Assembly (NCBI RefSeq): GCF_000429445.1
Contig: NZ_AUBW01000014.1
Span: 82,983-146,982, forward strand
Source: Algoriphagus terrigena DSM 22685
GTDB lineage: Bacteria; Bacteroidota; Bacteroidia; Cytophagales; Cyclobacteriaceae
Reading direction: 5' to 3'
DNA: 64,000 nt
The first letter of the stretch is position 1. Every line of letters starts with the position of its first letter. Below the pieces are notes generated by a model. That model was not told the DNA's origin and made no database searches. It was given only the letters and a program-made list of their open reading frames with translations. The translations under genes and the position numbers were made by a program. This document shows, piece by piece, positions 41,187 through 51,222 of the stretch.

Positions 41187-42440
41187 TCAGATGGCCTTCA
41201 AAACAGATGGGATGGATTTGGGAGACAATTTATCACGCAAGGAGGCCATATCCTGGCTCAGCTTTTTCTGGATCACCCTCCCATAAACCTGGGTTGTGGA
41301 AAGCCTGGAGTGTCCCAACATCTTGCTCACAGATTCAATGGGGACACCATTGAGCAGGGTCACTGTGGTTGCGAAGGTATGCCTGGCAACATGGAAAGTC
41401 AGGTTTTTTGAAATCCCACATAGATCTGCTATCTCCTTTAGGTAGGTATTTAACCTTTGATTGGTAGGAACCGGGAGCAAGGTCCCCTTTGTCTTTGATT
41501 TTTCGTGATCCCGGTACTTTTCGATCAGGTTAAGGGCGGGGTACAATAGCGGGATGTGAAAAGGTTCACTTGTTTTCTTCCGTTTGCCGGAAAGCCAGGG
41601 TTCTCCATCGACACCCTTGTAGACACTTGAGGGAGTCAGTTCAGAAAGGTCCGTATAGGCGAGACCGGTATAGCAGGCAAACACAAAAAGATCCTGCACC
41701 CAGGAAAGCCTAGCATTGGTAAAAACTTTGTCAGTGATCCGCTCCAACTCAAACTCTGTCAGATAGTCAATTTCCACCTTTTCAAATTTAAGCCGGTAAC
41801 GGTCAAACGGGGACTTGACAATCCATTCCATATCTCTGGCTAATCCCATCAGTTTCTGGAAACGCTCCATGTGCTTCATCACACCGTTCTGCGTCATCGG
41901 CCGCTGGTGGTCAGTCGGGCGGTGTCTTCTGAGATATATTTCGAAACTCTGGACAAACGTAAAGTCGATGTCCCTTACACAATAATCCCCCCTCTTGTAT
42001 TTCTTTTTGACGAATTTCCCCAAATACTTCCCGGTGGTAAAATAGTTTTTGAGGGTACCCTCCCTGAGCTTCTCGGTGAATTCGGTATTGTGGTATTCCA
42101 GCAGCTGTGACAGCATCATGTCCTGCCGGTCCTCACCAAGAAACCTGTTCTTCAGCATCTCGGCAGTTATATGTTTTTTGGCCAGCTGCAAATCCTGAAA
42201 GTCCGCAGTTATAGTCGCCCTGACCTTTTCCAGGTACTCATTCAACTCACGGATTTCATTCTTGTTGCCTTTGGCCAGTCCACGCGCATGGTTCCATTGG
42301 CCAGGATCTACTCGCTGTTTCATTGAGATCTCAACCCGCTGGGAATCAACGGATATCCGAGCATAGACAGGAGCTTCACCTCCCGAGATTTTGGACGTTT
42401 TGATGATGAAATGGACTCCAAAAGAATTCGAGCTTCTCAT
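41187..42440 (-). CDS. Tyrosine site-specific integrase of the Bacteroidota element type
   Basis: This 417-residue protein has an N-terminal arm-binding domain (FHIIKTSKISGGEAPVYARI), a SAM-like core-binding domain (about 110-205) and a catalytic domain. The catalytic part shows CYTGLAYTDLSEL, HVARHTFATT, LGHSRLSTTQVYGRV with the Tyr nucleophile, and the conserved H-x-x-R. The first Arg of the usual RHRY set is Ala in CYTGLAYTDL, a substitution also known from other Bacteroidota integrases such as that of CTnDOT, which lacks this Arg. It lies about 280 bases from the tRNA-Pro gene and is the likely integrase of the island. Confidence 0.93.
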   Translation of the reverse strand: MRSSNSFGVHFIIKTSKISGGEAPVYARISVDSQRVEISMKQRVDPGQWNHARGLAKGNKNEIRELNEYLEKVRATITADFQDLQLAKKHITAEMLKNRFLGEDRQDMMLSQLLEYHNTEFTEKLREGTLKNYFTTGKYLGKFVKKKYKRGDYCVRDIDFTFVQSFEIYLRRHRPTDHQRPMTQNGVMKHMERFQKLMGLARDMEWIVKSPFDRYRLKFEKVEIDYLTEFELERITDKVFTNARLSWVQDLFVFACYTGLAYTDLSELTPSSVYKGVDGEPWLSGKRKKTSEPFHIPLLYPALNLIEKYRDHEKSKTKGTLLPVPTNQRLNTYLKEIADLCGISKNLTFHVARHTFATTVTLLNGVPIESVSKMLGHSRLSTTQVYGRVIQKKLSQDMASLRDKLSPKSIPSVLKAI

Positions 42441-42664
42441 GTTTTGATGGATTTAGGTTCAAATCGTGGAGAAAAGGTCACCGGAATCTCCATTTTTCCG
42501 GCCCAAAACAGGCCAAAACGAATCAAAAGAAATTAAGGTTAATAATTTGAAAATCAATTGATTAACCTCTTTTCTGGGACCTAAATATAAAAATTAAAAA
42601 AGGTCACCTTTTAGGTCTCATTTATTATGGCTTTTTATGCTTAAATCCGGTATGGATAAAAAAA

Positions 42665-42700
42665 CAAAAGCCTGAAAATCATCTGATTTTCAGGCTTTTG
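42665..42700 (-). terminator. Perfect 16-bp hairpin, terminator of tRNA-Pro
   Basis: The arms CAAAAGCCTGAAAATC (42665-42680) and GATTTTCAGGCTTTTG (42685-42700) pair perfectly around a 4-base loop. T-rich DNA lies beyond it on the minus strand (TTTTTTTATCC). It is about 25 bases downstream of the tRNA 3' end and probably works in both directions. Confidence 0.85.
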
Positions 42701-42723
42701 GCAAATTTTGGATTGTGAACCTG

Positions 42724-42797
42724 TCGGGGTGACAGGATTTGAACCTGCGACCACACGCCCCCCAGACGTGTACGCTACCGGACTGCGCCACACCCCG
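42724..42797 (-). tRNA. tRNA-Pro with anticodon GGG
   Basis: The 74-base gene folds as a standard tRNA. The acceptor stem is CGGGGTG/CACCCCG, the D-stem GCGC/GCGT, and the anticodon stem CACGT/GCGTG with loop CTGGGGG (positions 34-36 GGG). The T-arm is GCAGG-TTCAAAT-CCTGT and the discriminator is A. CCA is not encoded. It is the likely landing site beside the element, although no second copy of its 3' end was found in the window. Confidence 0.95.
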
Positions 42798-42918
42798 ATT
42801 TGCGTTTCGAAATTACAATTTTCAAGGATTTTTAAAAGTCTTTGCATTCTTTTTCCGAAGGTCTACTCCAAGCGCGTTGATTTCCAGTAGCATCTCTTTC
42901 GAGTCCTTCACTTGAATC

Positions 42919-43155
42919 CTAATCGCTGCTGGATGGGGTGGCCTTGAATATCGGCTGGCTGGGCAATTGACAGCAAGTTGTGCAGCACACTGCTGCGGAT
43001 TTCATCAAAAGCGCTTTGCGCAAGGCTTCCCGGCCATTATTAAATGGGCCCAAATAATCCCGATCAATAGCATCGGGAATAGATTCGCATTCCTTTTCAT
43101 GAATTTCAAATTGGCCGTCTTGATTTGCCGTGCTGGAGAGATAAAAGAACTTCAT
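42919..43155 (-). CDS. Small conserved Bacteroidota protein (EIHEKEC/CCTTCC type)
   Basis: The 78-residue protein starts at ATG 43155 (MKFFYLSSTANQDGQFEIHE); an ATG at 43182 would add 9 residues. It has the layout of a common small protein in this phylum: a strand FYLSSTA, the EIHEKECESIPD block, RDYLGPFNNGREALRKAL, and a cysteine-rich CCTTCC end, probably metal-binding. The function is unknown. Residues after CCTTCC look less conserved. Confidence 0.7.
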   Translation of the reverse strand: MKFFYLSSTANQDGQFEIHEKECESIPDAIDRDYLGPFNNGREALRKALLMKSAAVCCTTCCQLPSQPIFKATPSSSD

Positions 43156-43204
43156 TTCAATTTGGAAGATTGCTATTCCCAAAAATAGGCCCCCAAAAAA
43201 TCCT

Positions 43205-43232
43205 AAAAAATACCCTATATAGGGTATTTTTT
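43205..43232 (-). terminator. Perfect palindromic terminator (bidirectional)
   Basis: A 28-base perfect palindrome, AAAAAATACCCTA followed by its complement, ends in a run of six T on either strand. It lies 71 bases after the end of the leftward gene at 43304. Confidence 0.8.
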
Positions 43233-43303
43233 AGTTGAATTTGGACACAAACGGCCAAGAACTTCTAAATCGCCGTACGGTTTTCGTCAGCAAAAAATTC
43301 CAA

Positions 43304-43588
43304 TCAGGTTAAAAACCGCAAGACCAACTCTTCCCATTCCTCTTCCAAACTGACACTGGGCCGCCTCTCTCCTGCCTTGGAATACCAATAATCCGAATTC
43401 CATTGGTCGCCCTCCTTTCGGTGGAGATAGGCGTGGATTCTCGCCGCTGATTTCCCGACCAACTGGTCCACCTGGTCGTGAGCAGACTTCCAGTCTCCAT
43501 GTCCGTCATACCAAAGAGACAAAAGAACGGGAGAATCCTGCCATGCCGAGGAGTCGGTCGATAAAAAGTTGTGAAGTGAACTGTTCAT
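43304..43588 (-). CDS. Small conserved Bacteroidota protein (LHRKEGD/YWY type)
   Basis: The 94-residue protein starts at ATG 43588 (MNSSLHNFLSTDSSAW); a longer frame opens at 43669. It contains WYDGHGDWKSAHDQVDQL, then RIHAYLHRKEGDQWNSDYWY and SLEEEWEELV. The same order of blocks is seen in many short cytoplasmic proteins of this phylum. No function is known. The hairpin at 43205-43232 terminates the gene. Confidence 0.75.
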   Translation of the reverse strand: MNSSLHNFLSTDSSAWQDSPVLLSLWYDGHGDWKSAHDQVDQLVGKSAARIHAYLHRKEGDQWNSDYWYSKAGERRPSVSLEEEWEELVLRFLT

Positions 43589-43947
43589 AATTGCTGGGCG
43601 CTTTGTCCTACAGGACAGCTTATTTTCAATATTACTAAGACAGTCTCTAAATCGCTGAATTCTAACCACTTCGCCTGATTAAAGCGTTCAGGCACTGATC
43701 TCATCAGTGTCAGAGATCTTTTGATACCAATTCCCAAAAATAAAAAAGTATGCGTATCCAGGCCCTGATTGAAGTTTTTTTCACCGGATCAAGGCCCGGG
43801 GACATGAGCAAATACGCTGCAGAGACCTTAAATATCAGAATTTTACCGTAGATCTGAATGGCCTTTTATCACTCTTGGTGCATTGGGGATAAATTCTATA
43901 TTTGCCCAATTAACTTACAGTAAACCTAAATAGAATCCGAATAAATT
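43589..43947. other. Intergenic region carrying the hppA promoter
   Basis: No gene is seen. The only clear element is the promoter of hppA at 43874-43904. Confidence 0.5.
43874..43904 (+). promoter_or_regulatory. Promoter of hppA
   Basis: CTTG (43874-43877), a 19-base spacer and TATATTTG (43897-43904) match the Bacteroidota vegetative promoter (TTTG-N19-TAnnTTTG) almost exactly. Transcription would start near 43911, giving a short leader. Confidence 0.8.
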
Positions 43948-46167
43948 ATGGAACAAGCGTTGATTTACCTAGTCCCAGCATTGGGAGTGGTAGGCCTGCT
44001 GGTCATGGCGGTCAAATCCGCCTGGGTCACCAAACAAGACACAGGCGACAAAAACATGATGGAACTCTCCGGCTACATTGCAGACGGAGCAATGGCATTT
44101 TTGAAGGCCGAATGGAAAGTCCTCTCTTATTTCGCAGTCATCGCCGGCATCTTGCTGGCTTGGTCTGGAACGATGGTCGAGACCTCCAGCCCGGTGATTG
44201 CAATTTCATTTTTGATCGGCGCGTTCCTGTCTGCTTTGGCGGGCTACATCGGGATGAAGATCGCCACCAAAGCTAACGTAAGAACCACTCAAGCTGCCCG
44301 AACCAGCCTAAAGCAAGCATTGAAAGTGTCCTTCACCGGAGGCTCTGTGATGGGACTCGGAGTGGCCGGCTTGGCTGTATTGGGTCTTGGTTCCTTGTTC
44401 ATCATCTTCTACCAACTCTATGTCGTCAGCGTAGGCGCAGGTGTCAACGGTCTGGAGATGGAGAAAGCGCTGGAAGTACTCGCAGGATTCTCCTTGGGCG
44501 CTGAGTCTATTGCACTTTTTGCACGCGTGGGCGGCGGTATCTATACCAAAGCTGCTGACGTCGGAGCCGATCTAGTAGGAAAAGTAGAAGCGGGAATCCC
44601 GGAAGACGACGTCAGAAACCCTGCAACCATCGCCGACAACGTGGGTGATAATGTGGGTGACGTGGCCGGTATGGGCGCCGATTTGTTTGGTTCTTATGTA
44701 GCAACGATCCTTGCGACCATGGTCTTGGGTCGTGAGATTGTATCGGTTGATGCTTTCGGAGGAATCGCTCCGATCCTGCTGCCGATGGTTTTGGCAGGTT
44801 TGGGGATCATCTTCTCGATCATGGGCATGTTCTTCGTCACCATCAAAGATGAGAAAGGAGATGTTCAAAGAGCCCTGAACATGGGTAACTGGTCGTCGAT
44901 TGTCTTCACCGCTATCGCTTCATTCTTTGTAGTGAAGTTCATGTTGCCTGAGACGCTATCGATCAGGGGAGTTAATTTCACCAATATGGATGTGTTCTAT
45001 GCGATTATCCTGGGTTTGGTCGTGGGCACTTTGATGTCCATGATCACGGAATACTATACCGCGATGGGCAAGCGTCCAGTGATGTCCATCATCAAGCAAT
45101 CGGCCACCGGACATGCCACCAACATCATCGGCGGACTTGCAGTAGGTATGGAGTCTACCGTGTTGCCTATTCTGGTTTTGGCCGGCGGTATCTATGGAGC
45201 GTATGAATTTGCCGGTCTCTACGGCGTAGCGATTGCCGCTGCCGGAATGATGGCCACCACAGCAATGCAGCTGGCGATTGACGCCTTCGGGCCGATCGCC
45301 GACAATGCGGGTGGGATTGCGGAGATGAGCCAGCTCCCTGAGGAAGTCCGTGGTAGAACGGACATCCTGGATGCGGTGGGAAATACCACTGCAGCAACCG
45401 GAAAAGGGTTCGCGATTGCTTCTGCAGCATTGACTTCTTTGGCTTTATTTGCGGCTTTTGTAGGGATTGCAGGCATTGATGCCATTGACATTTACAAGGC
45501 CGACGTATTGGCTGGCCTGTTTGTAGGAGGGATGATTCCTTTTATCTTCTCCTCTCTCTGTATCGCGGCGGTCGGTCGCGCAGCCATGGACATGGTGAAT
45601 GAGGTAAGACGGCAGTTCAGAGAGATTCCCGGAATCATGGAATACAAAGCCAAACCGGAGTACGAGAAGTGCGTGGAGATCTCCACCAAAGCCTCCATCC
45701 GTGAGATGATCGCTCCGGGAGCTATTGCCCTGATCACACCGATCATCATTGGCTTTGCTTTTGGCCCTGAGGTGTTGGGCGGCCTGCTGGCTGGCGTGAC
45801 GGTATCGGGTGTGCTGATGGGAATGTTCCAGTCCAATGCCGGTGGTGCATGGGACAACGCGAAGAAATCTTTCGAGAAAGGTGTCGAAATCGACGGTGAA
45901 ATCTATTACAAAAAGTCGGAGCCCCACAAGGCTTCCGTGACTGGTGATACTGTGGGTGATCCTTTCAAAGACACCTCTGGTCCATCGATGAATATCCTGA
46001 TCAAGTTGATGTCTATCGTAGCACTGGTGATCGCTCCGCACATTTCCGAAAAAGCTCACGATACCGTGGCCGACGGGTCGCAGGTAGTGACGAAGGAAGT
46101 CAAAAAAGAGATCAAGGTAATCGATGGTAAGAGAACCGAGATCGAGACGATAAAGATCACCAAGTAG
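43948..46167 (+). CDS. hppA: Membrane-bound ion-translocating pyrophosphatase
   Basis: This 739-residue, about 16-helix membrane protein hydrolyses pyrophosphate and pumps H+ and/or Na+. The pyrophosphate-binding signature [20 protein letters not shown] is followed by [18 protein letters not shown] third acidic motif ([17 protein letters not shown]) and the C-terminal [16 protein letters not shown] metal-binding loop are all intact. [10 protein letters not shown] has Ala at the position where K+-independent enzymes have Lys, so a K+-dependent type is predicted. It stands alone with its own promoter and terminator. The pumped ion cannot be decided from the sequence read here. Confidence 0.96.
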   Translation: MEQALIYLVPALGVVGLLVMAVKSAWVTKQDTGDKNMMELSGYIADGAMAFLKAEWKVLSYFAVIAGILLAWSGTMVETSSPVIAISFLIGAFLSALAGYIGMKIATKANVRTTQAARTSLKQALKVSFTGGSVMGLGVAGLAVLGLGSLFIIFYQLYVVSVGAGVNGLEMEKALEVLAGFSLGAESIALFARVGGGIYTKAADVGADLVGKVEAGIPEDDVRNPATIADNVGDNVGDVAGMGADLFGSYVATILATMVLGREIVSVDAFGGIAPILLPMVLAGLGIIFSIMGMFFVTIKDEKGDVQRALNMGNWSSIVFTAIASFFVVKFMLPETLSIRGVNFTNMDVFYAIILGLVVGTLMSMITEYYTAMGKRPVMSIIKQSATGHATNIIGGLAVGMESTVLPILVLAGGIYGAYEFAGLYGVAIAAAGMMATTAMQLAIDAFGPIADNAGGIAEMSQLPEEVRGRTDILDAVGNTTAATGKGFAIASAALTSLALFAAFVGIAGIDAIDIYKADVLAGLFVGGMIPFIFSSLCIAAVGRAAMDMVNEVRRQFREIPGIMEYKAKPEYEKCVEISTKASIREMIAPGAIALITPIIIGFAFGPEVLGGLLAGVTVSGVLMGMFQSNAGGAWDNAKKSFEKGVEIDGEIYYKKSEPHKASVTGDTVGDPFKDTSGPSMNILIKLMSIVALVIAPHISEKAHDTVADGSQVVTKEVKKEIKVIDGKRTEIETIKITK

Positions 46168-46541
46168 TAATAACTCTTCAACATCACGTAGAAGCCGCCT
46201 CCTAAAAAAGGGCGGCTTTTTTCGTAAACTAAATCCAGGGCTTTTAGCCTTTCTTCTTTGTGAAAAATCTGAACAGAAACTTGTTGAGAATTAAGAAATT
46301 GACGTACCTGAACTGTATTAACCGTAGATTTTTTTGAATATTCTTGATTGTTGGGTTAAATTAAAGGCTGTCAACCAGTGATCAGGAGGATTAACCCCTC
46401 AACTTGCTCTTCTTTTTTGCTTAAAGGGAATCAAGACTTTGCATCTAGCGCTTTATCCTATTTGATTTTTGTCCGCATAGACCGGACTTAGTAAACAGTG
46501 CCAAATTCAATTTATTATCTATCCATCAAACACCTACTATT
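46168..46541. other. Intergenic region between hppA and the second SusC gene
   Basis: It begins with the hppA terminator. No gene is seen in the remaining roughly 320 bases. No exact -7 element was found; the AT-rich end (46500-46535) presumably holds the promoter and leader of the SusC gene. Confidence 0.4.
46192..46222 (+). terminator. Intrinsic terminator of hppA
   Basis: An 8-bp stem AAGCCGCC/GGCGGCTT (46192-46199 and 46211-46218) is followed by TTTTTTCG. Confidence 0.9.
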
Positions 46542-49500
46542 ATGAAGAAAAGCTACATTTTCATGCTTTTTCTGATGATTTGTTCCTTGGCGTTCCCGGC
46601 AATGGCCCAGCAGCAAATCAGCGGAAAGGTAACTTCGGCAGAAGACGGACTTGCGCTTCCCGGAGTCAGCATACTGATCCAAGGGACCAGTACCGGTACC
46701 GTCACGGACGTGGACGGCAATTACTCGATTGACGTTCCCGGTCCGGAGGCCGTCCTCGTTTTCTCTTTTATAGGGTATCAAAACGAAAGCCTTCCGGTCG
46801 GAAACAATTCCACGCTGAATGTGTCCATGGCAGTCGAGACTTCCCAATTGGATGAAGTGATCGTGACCGCCTTTGGTATTTCTCAGGAAAAAAAGTCGCT
46901 GGGATATGCTGCTCAAAACATCAATGCGGATGAGATCATCAAAACAAAACAGCCCAACGTAGTCAACGCACTCCAAGGGCAGGTAGCCGGCGTACAGGTC
47001 ACCAATTCAGGCGGCGCTCCAGGACAGTCAGCGAGAATTATCATCCGCGGGATCAACTCGCTGGATCCTTCCGCAGACAATCAGCCACTATTTGTGGTGG
47101 ATGGAGTACCAGTGGACAACTCGACCGTCGAATCCTCTGGCACTCCCCGTGGCATGTCCAACCGGATGGCTGACATCAATCCCAATGACGTAGAGTCGAT
47201 GTCGGTGCTGAAAGGCGCTGCCGCAACTGCTCTCTACGGAGTCCGCGCCGCCAACGGAGCCGTGATTATCACCACCAAAAAAGGAAAGGCGGGTCAGATA
47301 AGGGTGAATTTCAATTCTTCGTTGGGATTTGACAAACTTGAGAAGAACCCCGGTCTACAGGATCAATATGGTCAAGGTTTCTCCGGAGTGCGTGATGATA
47401 ACAGCTTCTGGCCTGCTTGGGGCGCCAATATTGCCGAAGAAAATGATCCGAGCTATGTGTATCAGAACAACTGGCGGCGGGCTTTTGATACTGGAATCCA
47501 ATTTGAAAATAACTTAAGCGTCTCGGGAGGAAATGAAAGTACGACGTTTTACGCCTCCGTTGGGAGACTGGATCAAGATGGGATTATCCCCTTTTCCACT
47601 TGGGATCGGACAAGCGCCAAGCTCTCAGGCACCATTACCGCCAGTGAGAAATTCAATTTTTCCGCATCTATGAACTATTCGAACTCCGGAGGATACCGAG
47701 TACCTTATGACCGTTTTATGGAGAGGATGATGTATTGGTCAGAGACCGCAGATGTGAGAGACTATATCAATCCGGATGGCACCATGAAATCCGTCGGCAC
47801 CAACACCAACCCTATCTACGATGCCAGATTCGCAACCTACGAAGATGATGTAAACCGATTCATCGGAAATTTTAAGTTTAATTACAGTCCCGCCGATTGG
47901 GTCACTTTCTCCTATCTTATTGGTCTGGACTCGTATTCAGACTCTCGTGAGGGGATCACTCCCGGTCCCATGAACATCGACGGAGAAGTGCCGCTCAGCA
48001 GCACTGGCGACATTGAAGAAACGAAAATCAACAGTCGTGACTTAACCTCTAACTTTTACATAACCCTTAAAAAGCAATGGAGCGAAAACTGGAACACGCA
48101 GCTCCGACTGGGAAATGACGTATTTGAAAGAAAACAGGACCTGATTTCTCTTTCAGGTTCCAATTTTGTGATTCCCGGATTCTACAATATCAATAATACA
48201 ACTCAGGTTTTTGGCTCGATGAGCAAAAGCATCCGCAGACTGGTGGGACTTTACGGAGATTTGATGGTAGATTATAAAAACTTTCTCTTCTTCAACGCAA
48301 CGGCGAGAAATGACATTTCCTCTACATTGCCCGAAGAAAACAATTCGTTTTTTTATCCATCGATAAATTTAGGATACGTCTTTAGTGAGAATTTTAACCT
48401 GCCATCTTGGATAAGTTTCGGAAAGATTCGGGCATCCGTTGCACAGGTAGGTAAGGATACAGATCCACATAAACTTGGAGCTACGTTTGTTTCTCCGGAC
48501 GGATATCCCCTAAACGGTCAAGTCGGGTTTTCAAGAAATTCCAGCTTTGGAGATCCAAATCTAAAGCCCGAAACAACTAATTCTTTGGAGTTTGGAACAC
48601 AATTAGCTTTTTTCAATAACAGGCTAAACCTGGATGTCACGTATTACAAGAACAACTCCAAGGACCAGATTATTCCGGTACCGATTTCTGATGCCACGGG
48701 ATTTTCTTCTTATATCACCAATGCGGGTGAGATAGAGAATAAGGGCTGGGAGATTGTACTGGGAGGTATACCAATGGAAAAGGGAGACTTTCGCTGGGAT
48801 GTGTCCGCCAACTTGACCACCAACAAAAATGAGATTAAAGGGATCCGCGAAGGAATTGACCAGATTGTGATTGGATCGCAGTTCGGCTACGCCGGAAGTA
48901 CAGTCACGATGATCCTTAAGGAAGGGCAAGCCTACGGCAACATCTATGGAAGCAGTTACACTCGGCCTGGAGCCAACGCCGAATCGGAAGTTCTGGATAG
49001 CAGCCTCCCTATGCTGATCGGAGCCAATGGCTTCCCGGTTCGAAATGGCTCGCAGTTGGTCTTGGGAAATTCAGTACCAAAGTTTTTTGGCGGAGTAAGA
49101 AATGACTTCAGCTATAAAGGATTGGAATTTTCCTTCCTGATCGATTTCCGCACTGGATTGGAGCAATATAATCAGGTCGCCAACTTTATCTCGGCTTTTG
49201 GAAAAGGCACCGCCTCGCTGGCTAGAAACGACACCCGGGTGTTTGACGGAGTGTTGGCAGACGGATCTCAAAATACGAAGGAAGTCTGGCTTGGCCAGGG
49301 AGTTGGACCTGACGGTGTGGACTATGGCGCCGGATATTGGAGAAACAATCACCGGACTGTATCAGAAAACTTTGTCGAAGACGCTTCTTTTGTCAAGCTT
49401 CGCAATATTACCCTAGCTTACAGTCTCCAACCCTCTGTACTGGAACGCACTCCTTTCAGCACCGCAAAACTATCCCTTGCAGCTAATAATATCATCCTGT

Positions 49501-49628
49501 CCACTCCTTGGGATGGTTTTGACCCAGAATCTTTTTCAGCGGGAGCAGGGGGAAATGCGATCGGCTTCTCCGGACTTAGTTTCCCGGGAGTGCAGAGTTA
49601 TTTTGTAACCTTGAATCTGGGCTTTTAA
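46542..49628 (+). CDS. SusC/RagA-family TonB-dependent outer-membrane transporter
   Basis: At 1028 residues it has a signal peptide (cleavage about AMA-QQQ, residue 22). A carboxypeptidase-regulatory-like domain spans 25-105 (LPGVSILIQGTSTGTVTD), followed by a plug domain (SARIIIRGINSLD, QPLFVVDGVPVDN, GAAATALYGVRAANGAVIIT). The barrel is long and ends in LGF, with the terminal Phe. The SusD partner follows 20 bases later. The pair imports a macromolecular nutrient using TonB energy; no degradative enzyme gene is attached except the peptidases further downstream, so peptides are one possibility. Confidence 0.96.
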   Translation: MKKSYIFMLFLMICSLAFPAMAQQQISGKVTSAEDGLALPGVSILIQGTSTGTVTDVDGNYSIDVPGPEAVLVFSFIGYQNESLPVGNNSTLNVSMAVETSQLDEVIVTAFGISQEKKSLGYAAQNINADEIIKTKQPNVVNALQGQVAGVQVTNSGGAPGQSARIIIRGINSLDPSADNQPLFVVDGVPVDNSTVESSGTPRGMSNRMADINPNDVESMSVLKGAAATALYGVRAANGAVIITTKKGKAGQIRVNFNSSLGFDKLEKNPGLQDQYGQGFSGVRDDNSFWPAWGANIAEENDPSYVYQNNWRRAFDTGIQFENNLSVSGGNESTTFYASVGRLDQDGIIPFSTWDRTSAKLSGTITASEKFNFSASMNYSNSGGYRVPYDRFMERMMYWSETADVRDYINPDGTMKSVGTNTNPIYDARFATYEDDVNRFIGNFKFNYSPADWVTFSYLIGLDSYSDSREGITPGPMNIDGEVPLSSTGDIEETKINSRDLTSNFYITLKKQWSENWNTQLRLGNDVFERKQDLISLSGSNFVIPGFYNINNTTQVFGSMSKSIRRLVGLYGDLMVDYKNFLFFNATARNDISSTLPEENNSFFYPSINLGYVFSENFNLPSWISFGKIRASVAQVGKDTDPHKLGATFVSPDGYPLNGQVGFSRNSSFGDPNLKPETTNSLEFGTQLAFFNNRLNLDVTYYKNNSKDQIIPVPISDATGFSSYITNAGEIENKGWEIVLGGIPMEKGDFRWDVSANLTTNKNEIKGIREGIDQIVIGSQFGYAGSTVTMILKEGQAYGNIYGSSYTRPGANAESEVLDSSLPMLIGANGFPVRNGSQLVLGNSVPKFFGGVRNDFSYKGLEFSFLIDFRTGLEQYNQVANFISAFGKGTASLARNDTRVFDGVLADGSQNTKEVWLGQGVGPDGVDYGAGYWRNNHRTVSENFVEDASFVKLRNITLAYSLQPSVLERTPFSTAKLSLAANNIILSTPWDGFDPESFSAGAGGNAIGFSGLSFPGVQSYFVTLNLGF

Positions 49629-49648
49629 CCTTCTAAAACCGAGAAATT

Positions 49649-51070
49649 ATGAAATTCAAACATAAACTTACCGTACTGATCGGCGCATCAATAATTTTGC
49701 TGTCCTCGGCTTGTGAATCGTTTTTGGACGTCAACGAAAACCCCAACAACCCGGAGGACGCTCCCGTGTCCGGATTGCTTACCAACAGTACGCTGGAAAC
49801 CGCCCGCAATTTCTATCGGGCAGGAAGTGCCACCAGCAACTATGTGCAATACCTGGCCTCACCAAATCCGGCGAGCTCTTCAGACACCATGGATCCGGTC
49901 GACTTCAGCAGTACCTGGTTCAATCTGTACAATGTCATGACTGACTTGACTGTGATCATCGACAAGTCTACGGAGTCAGGTGCCAACCACTACTTGGGCG
50001 TTGCCCAGATCCTGATGGCGCTCAATCTGGGAATGACCGTGGACTTCTTTGGTGACATTCCCTATTCTGAAGGATTTGATTTTGAAACCGTCACTCCTGC
50101 CTATGACGACGACCAAGAGCTCTACGGACAGGTCTTGGGTCTGCTGGACCAAGGCATCGCTAATCTCAAGTTGGAAACCACCCGAACCATCGGTGAGGAT
50201 GACTTTATCTTCCAAGGCGACATCGCGAAATGGGAAAAGTTTGCCTACACACTCAAGGCCAGATACCTAATTCACACCCAATCCTATTCGGAAGCTTTGA
50301 CCGCACTCGACAATGGATTTGAGTCAAATGGGGACGATGCAAAGGTTTTCTTCTTTGAGCAGGCCTTTAATCCCTGGGCGCAGGTAGCGATAGATAACTC
50401 AAACCTACTGTTAGGTGGATGGATCTCAGAGCAATTTATTCAGGCTCTGGATGGAACTTCCTACCCGGTCGAAGACCCAAGACTTCCGCTGATGGTGGGT
50501 ACTACGAGTGCGGGAGAATTCGTCGGAACCGTCAACGGAGCTGGAAGAGGCAATGCTCCGGAGAGTGGGGCCAGATCTACCTTGATTCCCGGCCAATATT
50601 ACACCAGTACCACATCTCCCATCTTGATTGCCACCTATGCTGAGCTAAAGTTTATCGAGGCAGAAGCAGCTCTTCCAACTGATAAAAACCGAGCCTACGC
50701 CGCCTACCTCGCCGGGATCAAAGCCCACATGGATATGTTCACTTACGAAGAAGAGGAGGATCAGGCGGACTACGAGCTGGCAAAAGCAGCCTATCTCGCT
50801 GCGCCTTCTGTGGCGGTAGGTGCGGACGCCCTGACCTTGGATCTGATCATGAAGGAAAAATACGTTGCTCTGTTCCTTCACCCGGAAACCTGGAATGACG
50901 CCCGCCGCTTTGACTACGGATACAAGGACATGTCGCTTCCGGCCAACCTCAATCCAAACCTGAATGGGGAATATATCAGAAGATTGGCCTATCCTGACAG
51001 TGAAGTCAGCCGAAACGGTGCCAATGTACCCCAGGTCACACTACTGGACAGAATCTGGTGGGATCAATAA
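49649..51070 (+). CDS. SusD-family outer-membrane lipoprotein (SusD-like_2)
   Basis: This 473-residue lipoprotein has a lipobox ending at C22 (LLSSAC, followed by ESFLDVNENPNNPEDAP, the usual start of SusD-like_2 proteins, PF12771). Helical TPR-type segments include LGVAQILMALNLGMTVDFFG and FAYTLKARYLIHTQSYSEAL. The C-terminal MKEKYVALFLHPETWNDARRF block is also typical. It acts as the substrate-binding lid of the upstream SusC. A terminator follows directly, so the unit is a two-gene operon. Confidence 0.95.
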   Translation: MKFKHKLTVLIGASIILLSSACESFLDVNENPNNPEDAPVSGLLTNSTLETARNFYRAGSATSNYVQYLASPNPASSSDTMDPVDFSSTWFNLYNVMTDLTVIIDKSTESGANHYLGVAQILMALNLGMTVDFFGDIPYSEGFDFETVTPAYDDDQELYGQVLGLLDQGIANLKLETTRTIGEDDFIFQGDIAKWEKFAYTLKARYLIHTQSYSEALTALDNGFESNGDDAKVFFFEQAFNPWAQVAIDNSNLLLGGWISEQFIQALDGTSYPVEDPRLPLMVGTTSAGEFVGTVNGAGRGNAPESGARSTLIPGQYYTSTTSPILIATYAELKFIEAEAALPTDKNRAYAAYLAGIKAHMDMFTYEEEEDQADYELAKAAYLAAPSVAVGADALTLDLIMKEKYVALFLHPETWNDARRFDYGYKDMSLPANLNPNLNGEYIRRLAYPDSEVSRNGANVPQVTLLDRIWWDQ

Positions 51071-51087
51071 AGAATCAACCCCTTATC

Positions 51088-51122
51088 AAGTCTCCTGCGT
51101 TTTGCGGGAGACTTTTTTTTAC
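51088..51122 (+). terminator. Terminator after the SusC/SusD pair
   Basis: The hairpin AAGTCTCCTGC/GCGGGAGACTT (51088-51098, 51104-51114) is followed by a run of eight T. Confidence 0.9.
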
Positions 51123-51222
51123 CTTACTCTATGAAATCGAGCATGTCTCCAGCTCAACACAGGGGGATGATTATTTGCCTTGCGAGATTCCATGTGGCCA
51201 ATAAAAAATCAAAACTTAACAC

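Noticed and set aside
42452..42466. Second copy of a tRNA T-arm (GGTTCAAATCGTGG) near the integrase start as an attachment site
   Set aside because: Only the universal T-loop-like word matches; flanking bases do not continue the tRNA-Pro sequence.
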